This document shows, piece after piece, positions 40,696-49,280 of a DNA stretch of 64,000 nucleotides (position 1 is its first letter; each line of letters opens with the position of its first letter). The notes below the pieces were generated by a model, which was given only the letters and a program-made list of their open reading frames with translations, had not been told where the DNA came from and did no database searches. The DNA comes from Taishania sp045629585 (lineage in GTDB: Bacteria > Bacteroidota > Bacteroidia > Flavobacteriales_D > Crocinitomicaceae), in contig JAZQRM010000092.1 of the NCBI GenBank assembly GCA_045629585.1, forward strand, positions 1-64,000, in the 5' to 3' direction. A program made the translations under genes and the position numbers.

Positions 40696-42306
40696 ATGGA
40701 GTTATTTGGAAAATTAGGTCAAAATACAGATTTGAAATCTTCCATCGGAATTGAAAAGACAGGAGATCAATTTTGGAATTTATCGCCTGCAGAACTCGTT
40801 GAAGATACCATAATTTTGGGTCAAGGAATGTTGACTGATACTGGAGCAATCGCTATTGAGACAGGTGAATTTACAGGACGCTCTCCTAAAGATCGTTTTG
40901 TTGTATGTGACGAAAAAACTGAAAACTCAGCATGGTGGGGAGATATTAATATAAAGTTTTCACCAGAACATTTCGATAGTTTGTTTGAAGACATGAAAAC
41001 ATTCATGGAAGACAAATCGATTTATGTAAGAGATGCTTATGCATGTGCAGATGAAAACTATCGTTTAAACATTCGTATTGTTACGGAAACTCCTTGGAGT
41101 AATATGTTTGCAAGCAATATGTTTCTACGTCCAACAAATGATGAGTTAGCAGATTTCACTCCAGAGTGGCACGTAGTATGTATGCCTTCATTCACCGCAA
41201 TAGTTGACAAACATGGTACACGTCAAGAAAATTTCGCGGTAATTAATTTCACGAAAAAGATGATCATCATCGGTGGAACTGGTTACACAGGTGAAATCAA
41301 AAAAGGAATATTCTCTGTATTAAACTACATTTTACCACACGAAAAGAATGTACTATCAATGCACTGTTCAGCAAATATTGGTGAAGCAAATGATACTGCA
41401 GTATTCTTTGGTCTTTCAGGAACAGGTAAAACAACTTTATCTTCTGACCCGAATCGTCGACTAATTGGTGATGACGAACATGGATGGTCAGATGATACTG
41501 TCTTCAACTTTGAAGGTGGTTGTTATGCTAAGACAATTGACTTATCCCACGAAAAAGAGCCTCAAATTTTTGACGCAATTAAATTCGGTGCCATATTGGA
41601 AAATGTAACATTCATCGATGGAACATCTTCAGTAGATTATACAGATAACAGTATCACAGAAAACACACGTGTTTCTTATCCACTAGAACACATCGAAAAT
41701 ATTGCAAATCCATCAATTGGAACTGCTCCTAAAAATATTTTCTTCTTAACATGTGATGCTTTTGGTGTATTACCTCCAATTTCTCGTTTGACAAAAGAAC
41801 AAGCAATGTATCATTTCATGTCTGGTTATACTGCAAAAGTAGCTGGAACAGAAATGGGGATTACAGAACCAACAACCACTTTCTCGGCTTGCTTTGGTGC
41901 TGCTTTCTTACCATTACATCCTGCTAAATATGCAGAATTACTTGGAAATAAACTAGAAGGAACAGACATTAAAGTTTGGTTGATCAACACAGGTTGGACT
42001 GGTGGTGCATACGGAACAGGAAACCGTATGAAACTATCCTACACGCGTGCAATGATTACCGCTGCTTTAAACGGTGAATTGGATAATGTAAAATTTGAGA
42101 AATTACCAATCTTTGAATTGGAATTCCCGACAACTTGTCCAAACGTACCCGCTGAAATATTAAATCCACGTTCAACATGGAGTGATAAAGCAGCTTACGA
42201 TGAAAAAGCAAACAATCTTGCTGGACAATTCGTTAAAAACTTTGAAAAATATGCAACTGAAACAAGCGAAGCAATCAAGAGTGCAGCGCCTAAAATACTA
42301 GCATAA
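40696..42306 (+). CDS. pckA: phosphoenolpyruvate carboxykinase (ATP)
   Basis: This gluconeogenic enzyme turns oxaloacetate plus ATP into PEP, CO2 and ADP. The 536-residue length and motifs are canonical: TGEFTGRSPKDRFVV, the Mn2+-binding HCSANIGE, the Walker A-like GLSGTGKTTLSSDPNR, GDDEHGW, and INTGWTGGAYGTGNRM. A longer frame starts with GTG at 40657, but that codon sits in a promoter-like TAATTTTG, so I start at 40696 (MELFGKLG), which also fits the family. A bidirectional terminator follows the stop codon. Confidence 0.97.
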   Translation: MELFGKLGQNTDLKSSIGIEKTGDQFWNLSPAELVEDTIILGQGMLTDTGAIAIETGEFTGRSPKDRFVVCDEKTENSAWWGDINIKFSPEHFDSLFEDMKTFMEDKSIYVRDAYACADENYRLNIRIVTETPWSNMFASNMFLRPTNDELADFTPEWHVVCMPSFTAIVDKHGTRQENFAVINFTKKMIIIGGTGYTGEIKKGIFSVLNYILPHEKNVLSMHCSANIGEANDTAVFFGLSGTGKTTLSSDPNRRLIGDDEHGWSDDTVFNFEGGCYAKTIDLSHEKEPQIFDAIKFGAILENVTFIDGTSSVDYTDNSITENTRVSYPLEHIENIANPSIGTAPKNIFFLTCDAFGVLPPISRLTKEQAMYHFMSGYTAKVAGTEMGITEPTTTFSACFGAAFLPLHPAKYAELLGNKLEGTDIKVWLINTGWTGGAYGTGNRMKLSYTRAMITAALNGELDNVKFEKLPIFELEFPTTCPNVPAEILNPRSTWSDKAAYDEKANNLAGQFVKNFEKYATETSEAIKSAAPKILA

Positions 42307-42323
42307 TCAAAACATAATTTCAC

Positions 42324-42358
42324 AAAAAAACTCCAGAACATTTTTCTGGAGTTTTTTT
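42324..42358. terminator. bidirectional terminator between pckA and corA
   Basis: AAAAAAACTCCAGAA (42324-42338) and TTCTGGAGTTTTTTT (42344-42358) form a perfect stem with a 5-base loop and T-runs on both strands. It serves the convergent pckA and corA operons. Confidence 0.93.
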
Positions 42359-42364
42359 ATATCT

Positions 42365-43381
42365 CTAAAAATCATTTTTATTCAACCAGCCCTTTCTGTA
42401 GAAATAATACACAAGAGCTATCGCAATAAAAAACATTACTCCCAAACAAATAAAATATCCTTGTTTCATATATAATTCAGGCATATTTATGAAATTCATC
42501 CCATAAACACCCGCTATAAATGTTAACGGAATGAAGATTGTACTCACAATAGTAAGTAACTTCATGATCTGATTCATGTGTTGACCTTGAATAGCATAAT
42601 ACATACTTGAAACACTCTCCAACATCACCCTGTTATATTCAATCTCCTCAAGGATACTTAAACAGTTGTTTTTAAAATCGACAAAATAATGTCTGGTATT
42701 CGCACTAAATAAACTAGAATTAGAATTTTCTAAACTAACCGCTACTTCTTTCAAAGGAGCTGCCATCTTTCGTAAACTAGAAAGCCTTTTCTTTTGAACT
42801 TCAATACGGGCAGGAATAGAAGCATGATTTTTACTATTGACAATTGATTCTAGGTTTTCAATATTCTTTTCAACGCTTTCAATTACCGCAAAATAGTTAT
42901 CAATAATTGCATCTAAAAGTCGATACATCAAAAAATCAACCTTACGCTCTCTTACAATTCCTTTTTTATTTTCAATTCGATCTCGTACAGAGGAAAAATG
43001 ATCATTCGATTTTGTCTGAAAAGAGATTAAATAATTTTCTGAAAGAATGAAACTGATTTGGTCAAAAACCAGCTTATTCCCATTTACCTTGCTAGGAACA
43101 GCTGAAGGGATAGAAAAATAATAATACGACCCATAATCCTCTACTTTCGGACGACTATCTGTTTCATAGATATCAGAAACGACCAAAGAATCGTAATATT
43201 GATCTCGACAAAATTGCTCAATTAATTTCCGATTTTCTATTGAATGAAAATTAATCCAAGTAACTTGGTCATCAGGAAGGGTTTCTACAAACAACTTTCC
43301 AGCAACCTCATCTAATTCCTGCTGAAGAATTTTAAGCTGATCACGATCAAATTGATAAATCTGAATATCCTTCCCTACCAT
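42365..43381 (-). CDS. corA: magnesium/cobalt transporter CorA
   Basis: This pentameric Mg2+ channel has a large cytoplasmic N-terminal domain and two C-terminal TM helices. The 338-residue protein has the signature YGMNF at the end of TM1 (about 292-296) and a short polar end. I start at the ATG at 43381, since the GTG two codons upstream is less likely. It is the last gene of the yigZ-M42-corA operon, three bases or so behind the peptidase gene. Confidence 0.92.
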   Translation of the reverse strand: MVGKDIQIYQFDRDQLKILQQELDEVAGKLFVETLPDDQVTWINFHSIENRKLIEQFCRDQYYDSLVVSDIYETDSRPKVEDYGSYYYFSIPSAVPSKVNGNKLVFDQISFILSENYLISFQTKSNDHFSSVRDRIENKKGIVRERKVDFLMYRLLDAIIDNYFAVIESVEKNIENLESIVNSKNHASIPARIEVQKKRLSSLRKMAAPLKEVAVSLENSNSSLFSANTRHYFVDFKNNCLSILEEIEYNRVMLESVSSMYYAIQGQHMNQIMKLLTIVSTIFIPLTFIAGVYGMNFINMPELYMKQGYFICLGVMFFIAIALVYYFYRKGWLNKNDF

Positions 43382-43390
43382 TTTCACTAA

Positions 43391-44341
43391 TTATAAATGT
43401 TTCATCAAATATGTATACAATTCGACCATACACATAATGTCGTATTTAGCAACAATTTCGTCTGGCGTATGAACATTATCTTCTGCTGCACCAATGAAAC
43501 ACCAATCAATTGGCAAATCTCCCTTTTGTAAAACGCCACCATCGCTTCCTCCGGCAGACTCTACTTCTAATTGAAAATCAATTTCGGATTCTTTTGCTAA
43601 TTCTATAATACGATTCAAATAAGAACGACGAGGTAACATGCTATCACGCATAGAAATGGCCACACCTTTACCTTGAGACACACCATCAGTTGCCCAAGTA
43701 ATATCAGAAATCAAAGCTTGATAAACCCCGTATTCTTCCAACAAATATTTAGCACAATAACCAACCGCATTTCCACCATGCTCTTCATAACATGAAAAAA
43801 CAATTGCTCCATCCTCTAATGTTTCAGCTACTTTTAAAGCATTCCAAACACCTAGACGGTTATCCATATATGGAGATTGAATGAAATCATCTGTTTCTCT
43901 AAAATTTGGTTTAAAGGTCAGTAAGGTACCTCTTTCAATCTCGCGTTCAAAAACAGCCGAAATACCTTTGGTTCCATCTTCTTGCTCCACCACCATCAAT
44001 TCGGTTTCAATCATTCCTTGACAGTCTTCCCCAACCAATTCTATTCCATCAATTAAACGCGGACCACCAACTTTTATCAAATTGTTATTATATCCAACAC
44101 TATAACCAATTGAATCCATGTGCGCGTAAATGGCTGTACGTGGCTGTCCAAAAACAAGAATAATACAATCTTGAAAACCTTTACCAGAGACTACTTTGGG
44201 TTGTGCCTTCCAAGTATGTGAATACGTTTCAACGTATTTCTTAATAAAACTTGCTACCTTCCCTTCATCACTTGCCGCTCCTGGTATCTCACACAACACT
44301 TGCAATAACTCCGTTCCTTTCATATCCTTCATTTCTATCAT
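43391..44341 (-). CDS. M42-family metallopeptidase
   Basis: The 316-residue protein carries the di-zinc motifs of M42/M20-like peptidases: AHMDSIG, SPYMDNRLGV (bridging Asp), FSCYEEHGGNA (Glu-Glu catalytic pair), an Asp in ALISDITWAT and DNVHTPDEIV (last His ligand). M42 enzymes are tetrahedral aminopeptidases of the cytoplasm that degrade peptides. The protein is shorter than the usual 340-360, with a compact second domain. It lies between yigZ and corA with gaps of 4 and about 3-9 bases. Confidence 0.85.
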   Translation of the reverse strand: MIEMKDMKGTELLQVLCEIPGAASDEGKVASFIKKYVETYSHTWKAQPKVVSGKGFQDCIILVFGQPRTAIYAHMDSIGYSVGYNNNLIKVGGPRLIDGIELVGEDCQGMIETELMVVEQEDGTKGISAVFEREIERGTLLTFKPNFRETDDFIQSPYMDNRLGVWNALKVAETLEDGAIVFSCYEEHGGNAVGYCAKYLLEEYGVYQALISDITWATDGVSQGKGVAISMRDSMLPRRSYLNRIIELAKESEIDFQLEVESAGGSDGGVLQKGDLPIDWCFIGAAEDNVHTPDEIVAKYDIMCMVELYTYLMKHL

Positions 44342-44345
44342 ACGA

Positions 44346-44957
44346 TTAATAATCTCCTAATTCAACTATTTCCAAATCCTTTAAATCTAAAAAATCAGTT
44401 TTAACTTCTAATCGATCTAAAGGAATAGCCACATCAATTGAACAATTTAAATCAAATTGTTGATTTTTATATTGAAATTCATGCTTTTTCAAAAGTGACA
44501 TTACATCTGGCATCACATCATAACCAAATTGAAGCCGGACATGATGAAACACCTCGATTTCGATTAATTCAGCATTCAAAAGTGCATCTTTTGCTGCTTC
44601 GCGATAAGCATGTACCAAACCACCAACACCGAGTTTAACCCCTCCGAAATATCGAACCACACCAATTAAAACATTGGATAAATCAAAGCTTTGAATTTGC
44701 CCTAAAATCGGAACTCCAGCAGAGTTAGACGGTTCACCATCATCATTTGCTCTGAATTGTTTTTTATCCAATCCAAAACGATAAGCCCAACAAACGTGCC
44801 GACTTTGGTAATGTTCTTTACGCCATTTCAACAAAAATTCTTTCGCTTCTTCTTCCGAATAACAAGGTACAGCATAAGCTATAAACTTAGATCCTTTTTC
44901 CTTATAAATTCCTTCCGATTCTACTTTTACTGTGATATATGTACGTTGAATTTCCAA
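44346..44957 (-). CDS. yigZ: YigZ/IMPACT family protein
   Basis: The 203-residue protein has the UPF0029 N-terminal domain, with GSKFIAYAVP, HYQSRHVCWAYRFG, RANDDGEPSNSAGVPIL and VVRYFGGVKLGVGGLVHAYREA, and the C-terminal DUF1949-like ferredoxin fold. The IMPACT family is involved in translation control in eukaryotes; the bacterial role is not settled. The start is TTG at 44957, because no in-frame ATG occurs before the conserved part. It heads the yigZ-M42-corA operon. Confidence 0.92.
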   Translation of the reverse strand: MEIQRTYITVKVESEGIYKEKGSKFIAYAVPCYSEEEAKEFLLKWRKEHYQSRHVCWAYRFGLDKKQFRANDDGEPSNSAGVPILGQIQSFDLSNVLIGVVRYFGGVKLGVGGLVHAYREAAKDALLNAELIEIEVFHHVRLQFGYDVMPDVMSLLKKHEFQYKNQQFDLNCSIDVAIPLDRLEVKTDFLDLKDLEIVELGDY

Positions 44958-45002
44958 CCAATTTGATTTTTAATCTCGTTAAAACCTTGTTTATTTTCCT
45001 TT

Positions 45003-45010
45003 CAAAGGTA
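45003..45010 (-). promoter_or_regulatory. -7 element of the yigZ operon
   Basis: On the minus strand TACCTTTG (45010-45003) fits the consensus and lies 45 bases before the yigZ start. The region where a -33 element would be overlaps the SPFH terminator hairpin; no good TTG is seen. Confidence 0.5.
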
Positions 45011-45017
45011 CAAAAAC

Positions 45018-45045
45018 AAAAAAAGGTGACCTTAACGATCACCTT
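45018..45045 (-). terminator. terminator of the SPFH gene
   Basis: AAGGTGA (45023-45029) and TCACCTT (45039-45045) form a stem with a 9-base loop. The minus strand then runs into T. It lies 17 bases after the SPFH stop codon. Confidence 0.8.
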
Positions 45046-45062
45046 GATAAAGAATAAACATT

Positions 45063-45977
45063 TTATTTATTCATATTTTCTTTTAATTGATTTCCCATGA
45101 AAGTTCCTGTAATCATCTGATCTTGGAAATCCTTCATTCCTCCAGGTGAATGCGGCATAAGAATCGCTGTATTTTTATTATTTGCACCAATATCTTTAAT
45201 TGTATCAAAATATTGAGTCATCAAAACAAACTGCATAATTTCTTCGTGTGTAACATTAGCCATTGATTTATGGAAATCTTCAACCGATTCTTTGAAACCA
45301 CGAACGATTTCTAGTCGTTGTCTTGCAATCCCTTCCCCTGATAATCGTTTTGACTCTGCTTCTGCTTCAGCTTCTTTTATAATTTTAATTTTCTTTGCTT
45401 CACCTTCTTCCGAAGCGGCCTCTTTTTCTCTTTTAGCGGCATTGATTCGATTCATTGATTCCTTCACCTTCGCATCTGGATTAATATCTGTAATCAAGGC
45501 TTTTACAATCACATAACCATATTCCTTCATTACTTCAGCAATATTTTGTTGAACAGCGATTGCAATATCTTCTTTTTTAGCGAAAACATCGTCCAAATCT
45601 AACTTTGGAACCTCTGCACGAACATCATCAAAAACATACGATGCAATTTGATTGCGTGGATTATCCAATGAGTAAAAAGCATCTTTCACATTTTCTCGAG
45701 CAATCTTAAACTGAACTGAAACCTGCAAGTGAACAAAAACATCATCTTTAGTTTTTGTTTCAATTTCAACATCCAATTGTTGAACACGTAGATTCAAAAC
45801 AGCTGCTTTACGATCAACAAAAGGGATAATAAACCCAAAACCAGATTGAGCTACTTGATTAAATTTTCCTAATCGCTCAACTATAACAGCAGATTGTTCT
45901 TTTACAATAATAAAACCTTGAAAGATGAAAACCAAAAGGATAATCAGAATCAATAAAAAGGGTAATGAAATAGGCAT
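45063..45977 (-). CDS. SPFH/Band 7 membrane protein (stomatin/QmcA-like)
   Basis: The 304-residue protein has an N-terminal TM helix (about 5-25), then an SPFH domain with KEQSAVIVERLGKFN, RVQQLDVEIETKTKDDVFV, and a coiled-coil C-terminal region rich in Glu, Ala and Lys (AKKIKIIKEAEAEAESKRLSGEG). Such proteins form microdomain scaffolds in the inner membrane and often control FtsH-type proteases. No NfeD partner gene is adjacent. It is monocistronic, between two terminators. Confidence 0.92.
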   Translation of the reverse strand: MPISLPFLLILIILLVFIFQGFIIVKEQSAVIVERLGKFNQVAQSGFGFIIPFVDRKAAVLNLRVQQLDVEIETKTKDDVFVHLQVSVQFKIARENVKDAFYSLDNPRNQIASYVFDDVRAEVPKLDLDDVFAKKEDIAIAVQQNIAEVMKEYGYVIVKALITDINPDAKVKESMNRINAAKREKEAASEEGEAKKIKIIKEAEAEAESKRLSGEGIARQRLEIVRGFKESVEDFHKSMANVTHEEIMQFVLMTQYFDTIKDIGANNKNTAILMPHSPGGMKDFQDQMITGTFMGNQLKENMNK

Positions 45978-46086
45978 ATAAATACTCGTTAATTAATTTT
46001 TATTAAAGAATTACATGAAATAAAAAACATTCGATTCTTTCCCTACTAATATACAGTTTTACAAGGCAACGTGAACATTTGATAAT

Positions 46087-46114
46087 GAAAAAAAAACTCG
46101 GTGTTTACCGAGCT
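46087..46114 (-). terminator. terminator of dnaA
   Basis: CTCGGT-GTTT-ACCGAG (46097-46112), extended by AA/CT flanks, forms a stem whose minus-strand 3' side runs into nine T. It lies 23 bases after the dnaA stop codon. Confidence 0.88.
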
Positions 46115-46137
46115 TTTGAATTTATAGAATCTTATCC

Positions 46138-47568
46138 TTACTGAATAGTCAATTTTTTCTCCAAATCGTCCAAATAGGTCTTAAATTGCTTATCCGTTTC
46201 AGCCAAATTAATAACCGTTCGGCAAGCATGTAAAACTGTAGCATGATCTTTACCTCCACAATGCGCTCCAATATTAGCCAAAGATGATTTTGTCATTTTT
46301 TTGGAGAAATACATTGAAATTTGTCTTGCTTGAACCACTTCTCGCTTACGTGTTTTTGACTTTAAGGTCTCCATTTGTAAATCAAAATAGTCACATACGA
46401 TCTTCTGAATGTATTCAATAGAAACCTCTCTTGCAGTATTCTTTACAAATTTGTCAACCATCTGCTTCGCTAACTCTAACGTGATCGCTTTTTTATTAAG
46501 CGACGCTTGAGCCAACAATGTATTTAGCGCACCTTCCATCTCACGAACATTCGTATTTATAGAATAGGCCAAATACTCTACTACATCACGTGGTAACTCA
46601 ATGCCATTTCCGTACATCTTCTTCTCCAAGATGGCAATACGAGTTTCCAAGTCAGGTGTCCCTAAATCGGCAGACAATCCCCATTTAAAACGAGATAAAA
46701 GTCTTTGCTCCATCGATTGCATCTCTACAGGCGGCTTATCCGAAGTCAAAATAATTTGCTTCCCATTTTGGTGCAAGTGATTAAAAATATGGAAGAAAAC
46801 ATCTTGTGTTTTTTCTTTTCCTGCAAAAAACTGAACATCATCAATAATTAACACATCAATCATTTGATAGAAGTGAATAAAATCATTGGTCGTTTGGTTT
46901 TTAATCGCGTCAATAAATTGATGTGCAAATTTCTCAGAACCAACATACAAAACTGTTTTATTTGGAAACTGATTTTTAATTTCAATACCAATGGCATGTG
47001 CTAAGTGTGTCTTTCCTAAACCAACTCCTCCATAGATTAACAACGGATTAAATGCAGTTCCTCCAGGCTTATTAGCCACCGCATAACCTGAAGCACGCGC
47101 CAATCGGTTGCAATCCCCCTCCATGAAATTATCAAAAGAATAGCCTGGATTTAAATTAGACTCAACCTGAATCTTTTTTAAACCAGGGATTATAAATGGA
47201 TTACGTATTTGCTTTTCGTCAACACTTAAAGGCATTGAAACAGGTGAATTACGTAAAGAAGTCCTATTTAAAGCTGGTAATTTAACGGTATACGGAGTAC
47301 TATTCGTGGAATTATTTTCCATAACAATACTGTATTCCAATCGCCCTTCAGCTCCCAGTTCTTTTCGAACAACTTTGCGCAAAAGCGTGATGTAATTTTC
47401 CTCCAACCATTCATAAAAAAAATGAGATGGAACCTGAATTGTCAATACTTTCTCCTCAAGTTTAACAGGAACTATTGGATCGAACCAAGTTTTAAACGCT
47501 TGTAAAGACACATTATCTTTAATTACGTTTAAGCAAGAAGTCCAAACATCCACGTGTAAATTACTCAT
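46138..47568 (-). CDS. dnaA: chromosomal replication initiator protein DnaA
   Basis: DnaA binds DnaA boxes and melts the origin. The 476-residue protein has an N-terminal domain I, a variable linker, the AAA+ ATPase with GGVGLGKTHLAHAIG (Walker A) and DVLIIDDVQFFAGKEKTQ (Walker B), and the C-terminal domain IV with ARQISMYFSKKMTKSSLANIGAHCGGKDHATVLHA. I chose the ATG at 47568; a TTG one codon earlier is possible. The upstream intergenic region is long but has no clear DnaA-box cluster. Confidence 0.97.
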   Translation of the reverse strand: MSNLHVDVWTSCLNVIKDNVSLQAFKTWFDPIVPVKLEEKVLTIQVPSHFFYEWLEENYITLLRKVVRKELGAEGRLEYSIVMENNSTNSTPYTVKLPALNRTSLRNSPVSMPLSVDEKQIRNPFIIPGLKKIQVESNLNPGYSFDNFMEGDCNRLARASGYAVANKPGGTAFNPLLIYGGVGLGKTHLAHAIGIEIKNQFPNKTVLYVGSEKFAHQFIDAIKNQTTNDFIHFYQMIDVLIIDDVQFFAGKEKTQDVFFHIFNHLHQNGKQIILTSDKPPVEMQSMEQRLLSRFKWGLSADLGTPDLETRIAILEKKMYGNGIELPRDVVEYLAYSINTNVREMEGALNTLLAQASLNKKAITLELAKQMVDKFVKNTAREVSIEYIQKIVCDYFDLQMETLKSKTRKREVVQARQISMYFSKKMTKSSLANIGAHCGGKDHATVLHACRTVINLAETDKQFKTYLDDLEKKLTIQ

Positions 47569-47909
47569 CAATTAATTTTTTTTGAATTATGGCTAAATAT
47601 AGTCAGCTTTAGAACCCCTATTAACCATTGTCCGCATAAAATGAAACAGTAATAGTGATGTTGGTCAGCGAGAACAAATATTTACATAAAATAGTTTAAA
47701 AAAAAATCCAAAGCCTATTGACTTTTTAAAAAGTTTTACATGTGACATTAAGAAAAATTTAACGAATTCTTGAAACTCAAACACTTAGGGCGATACACCT
47801 ACGTAATTATAAAAGTGTTAATAAATACACAACCCTAAAAGAAATGGACAATTCACAAAAGAGTGTTCAAAGTTAATTATCTTCATCCATAAAAACAATC
47901 AATCAAATC
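47569..47909. other. dnaA upstream intergenic region
   Basis: These 341 bases are AT-rich and separate two divergent genes (dnaA on minus, thioesterase on plus). I looked for TTATCCACA-type DnaA boxes on both strands; only loose matches, such as TTATTAACA on the minus strand near 47815-47825, are visible, with no cluster. No RNA or ORF is supported. It probably carries two promoters that I cannot place. Confidence 0.4.
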
Positions 47910-48332
47910 ATGAATCTTTCCTTTTCAGTTGAAACAAAAACAAGAATCAGATATAGTGAAACAGATCAAATGGGATATGTATATTACGGTAATTACGCAA
48001 TCTATTTCGAGATGGGAAGAGTGGAATGCCTCCGATCACTAGGACTTCCGTATAAAGAGATGGAAGAACAAGGAATAATGCTACCAGTTATGGATTTGCA
48101 AATAGAATATAAAGCTCCCGCAAAATACGATGATCTAATCACAATAAAAACGAAAGCTGATTACCTTAAAGGAAGTCGCATTCACTTTCTTTACGAACTC
48201 TACAACGAGGACAGTCAATTGTTAACTAAAGGCTCTACGACATTGGTGTTTGTCACCTCAAATAACATGCGCCCAACAAGACCATCAGCTACAATAATCG
48301 AAAAACTAAAACCGTTTGAAATCCATGAATAA
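47910..48332 (+). CDS. acyl-CoA thioesterase, YbgC/FadM hotdog family
   Basis: The 140-residue hotdog-fold enzyme hydrolyses an acyl-CoA or aryl-CoA thioester. The 4-hydroxybenzoyl-CoA thioesterase pattern is clear: YSETDQMGYVYYGNYAIYFEMGRVECLRSLG, with Asp 19 as the catalytic residue and the N-terminal helix after it. The C-terminal strands show TKGSTTLVFV. The substrate is unknown. Its stop codon overlaps the next gene's start by 8 bases, so the two are translated together. Confidence 0.9.
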   Translation: MNLSFSVETKTRIRYSETDQMGYVYYGNYAIYFEMGRVECLRSLGLPYKEMEEQGIMLPVMDLQIEYKAPAKYDDLITIKTKADYLKGSRIHFLYELYNEDSQLLTKGSTTLVFVTSNNMRPTRPSATIIEKLKPFEIHE

Positions 48333-49278
48333 TTTCGAATTCATCGCTTACTCCAAAAATGACTTAGTAGATAGAGTATTTGCGAGATCAAATGAGGTCA
48401 GAATAGGTCAAACCTGTCACAGGGGATTAGATAATGAAGCCCACTATGTGATTCTAGGCATAAAGGAAGATATAGGGCCACAAACAAACCACGGACGACC
48501 AGGTTCAAAAAATGCATTTGATAGCTTCTTAGATAAATTTCTGAATATGCAAGCCAATGAGTTCTGCACCGGTGAAACCATTTCATTTGTTGGTCACATT
48601 GAACAAAAAGATAGCTTTCAATCCATTGAAATGGGTAAGTCGCAGATCGAAGAACTAGATTCTTTAATCACCACAATCATTACAAAAATAATAGAAAAAG
48701 GTAAAACCCCCATTGTCATTGGTGGTGGACACAACAACGCATTACCGATTATCAACGCATGTTTTAATACAACCAATTCAAAGATGGACGTTGTAAATCT
48801 AGACCCTCATGCCGATACACGAGCACTTGAAGGAAGACATAGTGGAAACTCTTTTTCTTATGGTTTAGTCAATAAATGGATAAATAAATACAACGTATTA
48901 GGCTTACACAAAGCCTATAACAGTCAATTCATCATAAATTTTCTTAAAGAACACAACTGTACTTTCACTTACTTTGAAGACTATTTAGAAGAAAAACAAG
49001 ATATCTGGAAAGACCTGATAGACATCACCGAAAGCAATACTGACCATCTATTGGGAGTAGAATTAGATATGGACAGTATTGCTTATATGCCTTCCTCGGC
49101 AATGAGTCCAACAGGATGGTCAATCGAACAAGCACGCAAATACATACAAATTTTAAGAAAATCACAACGAAAAATAGCGTACCTTCACTTAACCGAAGCT
49201 GCACCAGAAACAAATGAAGAAAAACTAGTAACGGGCAAAGCTTTAGCGTATTTAGTACACGACTTTATCCGACCATAA
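48325..49278 (+). CDS. arginase/agmatinase/formimidoylglutamase family enzyme
   Basis: This ureohydrolase-fold protein has the di-manganese motifs: GGGHNNALPI, LDPHADTRAL and GVELDMDSIAYMPSSA. They match the DxHxD and DxD signature, with the first Asp-Ala-His replaced by Asp-Pro-His. The overall sequence looks like formimidoylglutamase (HutG) branch members of Flavobacteriales, but no other hut gene is near, so the substrate stays open. The ATG at 48325 is chosen; a TTG three codons earlier is possible. It continues the operon with the thioesterase, and the next gene follows after 2 bases. Confidence 0.85.
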   Translation: MNNFEFIAYSKNDLVDRVFARSNEVRIGQTCHRGLDNEAHYVILGIKEDIGPQTNHGRPGSKNAFDSFLDKFLNMQANEFCTGETISFVGHIEQKDSFQSIEMGKSQIEELDSLITTIITKIIEKGKTPIVIGGGHNNALPIINACFNTTNSKMDVVNLDPHADTRALEGRHSGNSFSYGLVNKWINKYNVLGLHKAYNSQFIINFLKEHNCTFTYFEDYLEEKQDIWKDLIDITESNTDHLLGVELDMDSIAYMPSSAMSPTGWSIEQARKYIQILRKSQRKIAYLHLTEAAPETNEEKLVTGKALAYLVHDFIRP

Positions 49279-49280
49279 TA

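Noticed and set aside
42365..45977. One long operon from the SPFH gene through corA
   Set aside because: A hairpin with T-run (45018-45045) and a TACCTTTG element (45010-45003) separate the SPFH gene from yigZ-M42-corA.
47569..47909. Replication origin next to dnaA
   Set aside because: No cluster of DnaA boxes or AT-rich 13-mer series is evident, and the genes around dnaA are not the usual origin neighbours. A GC-skew plot of the whole chromosome would decide.
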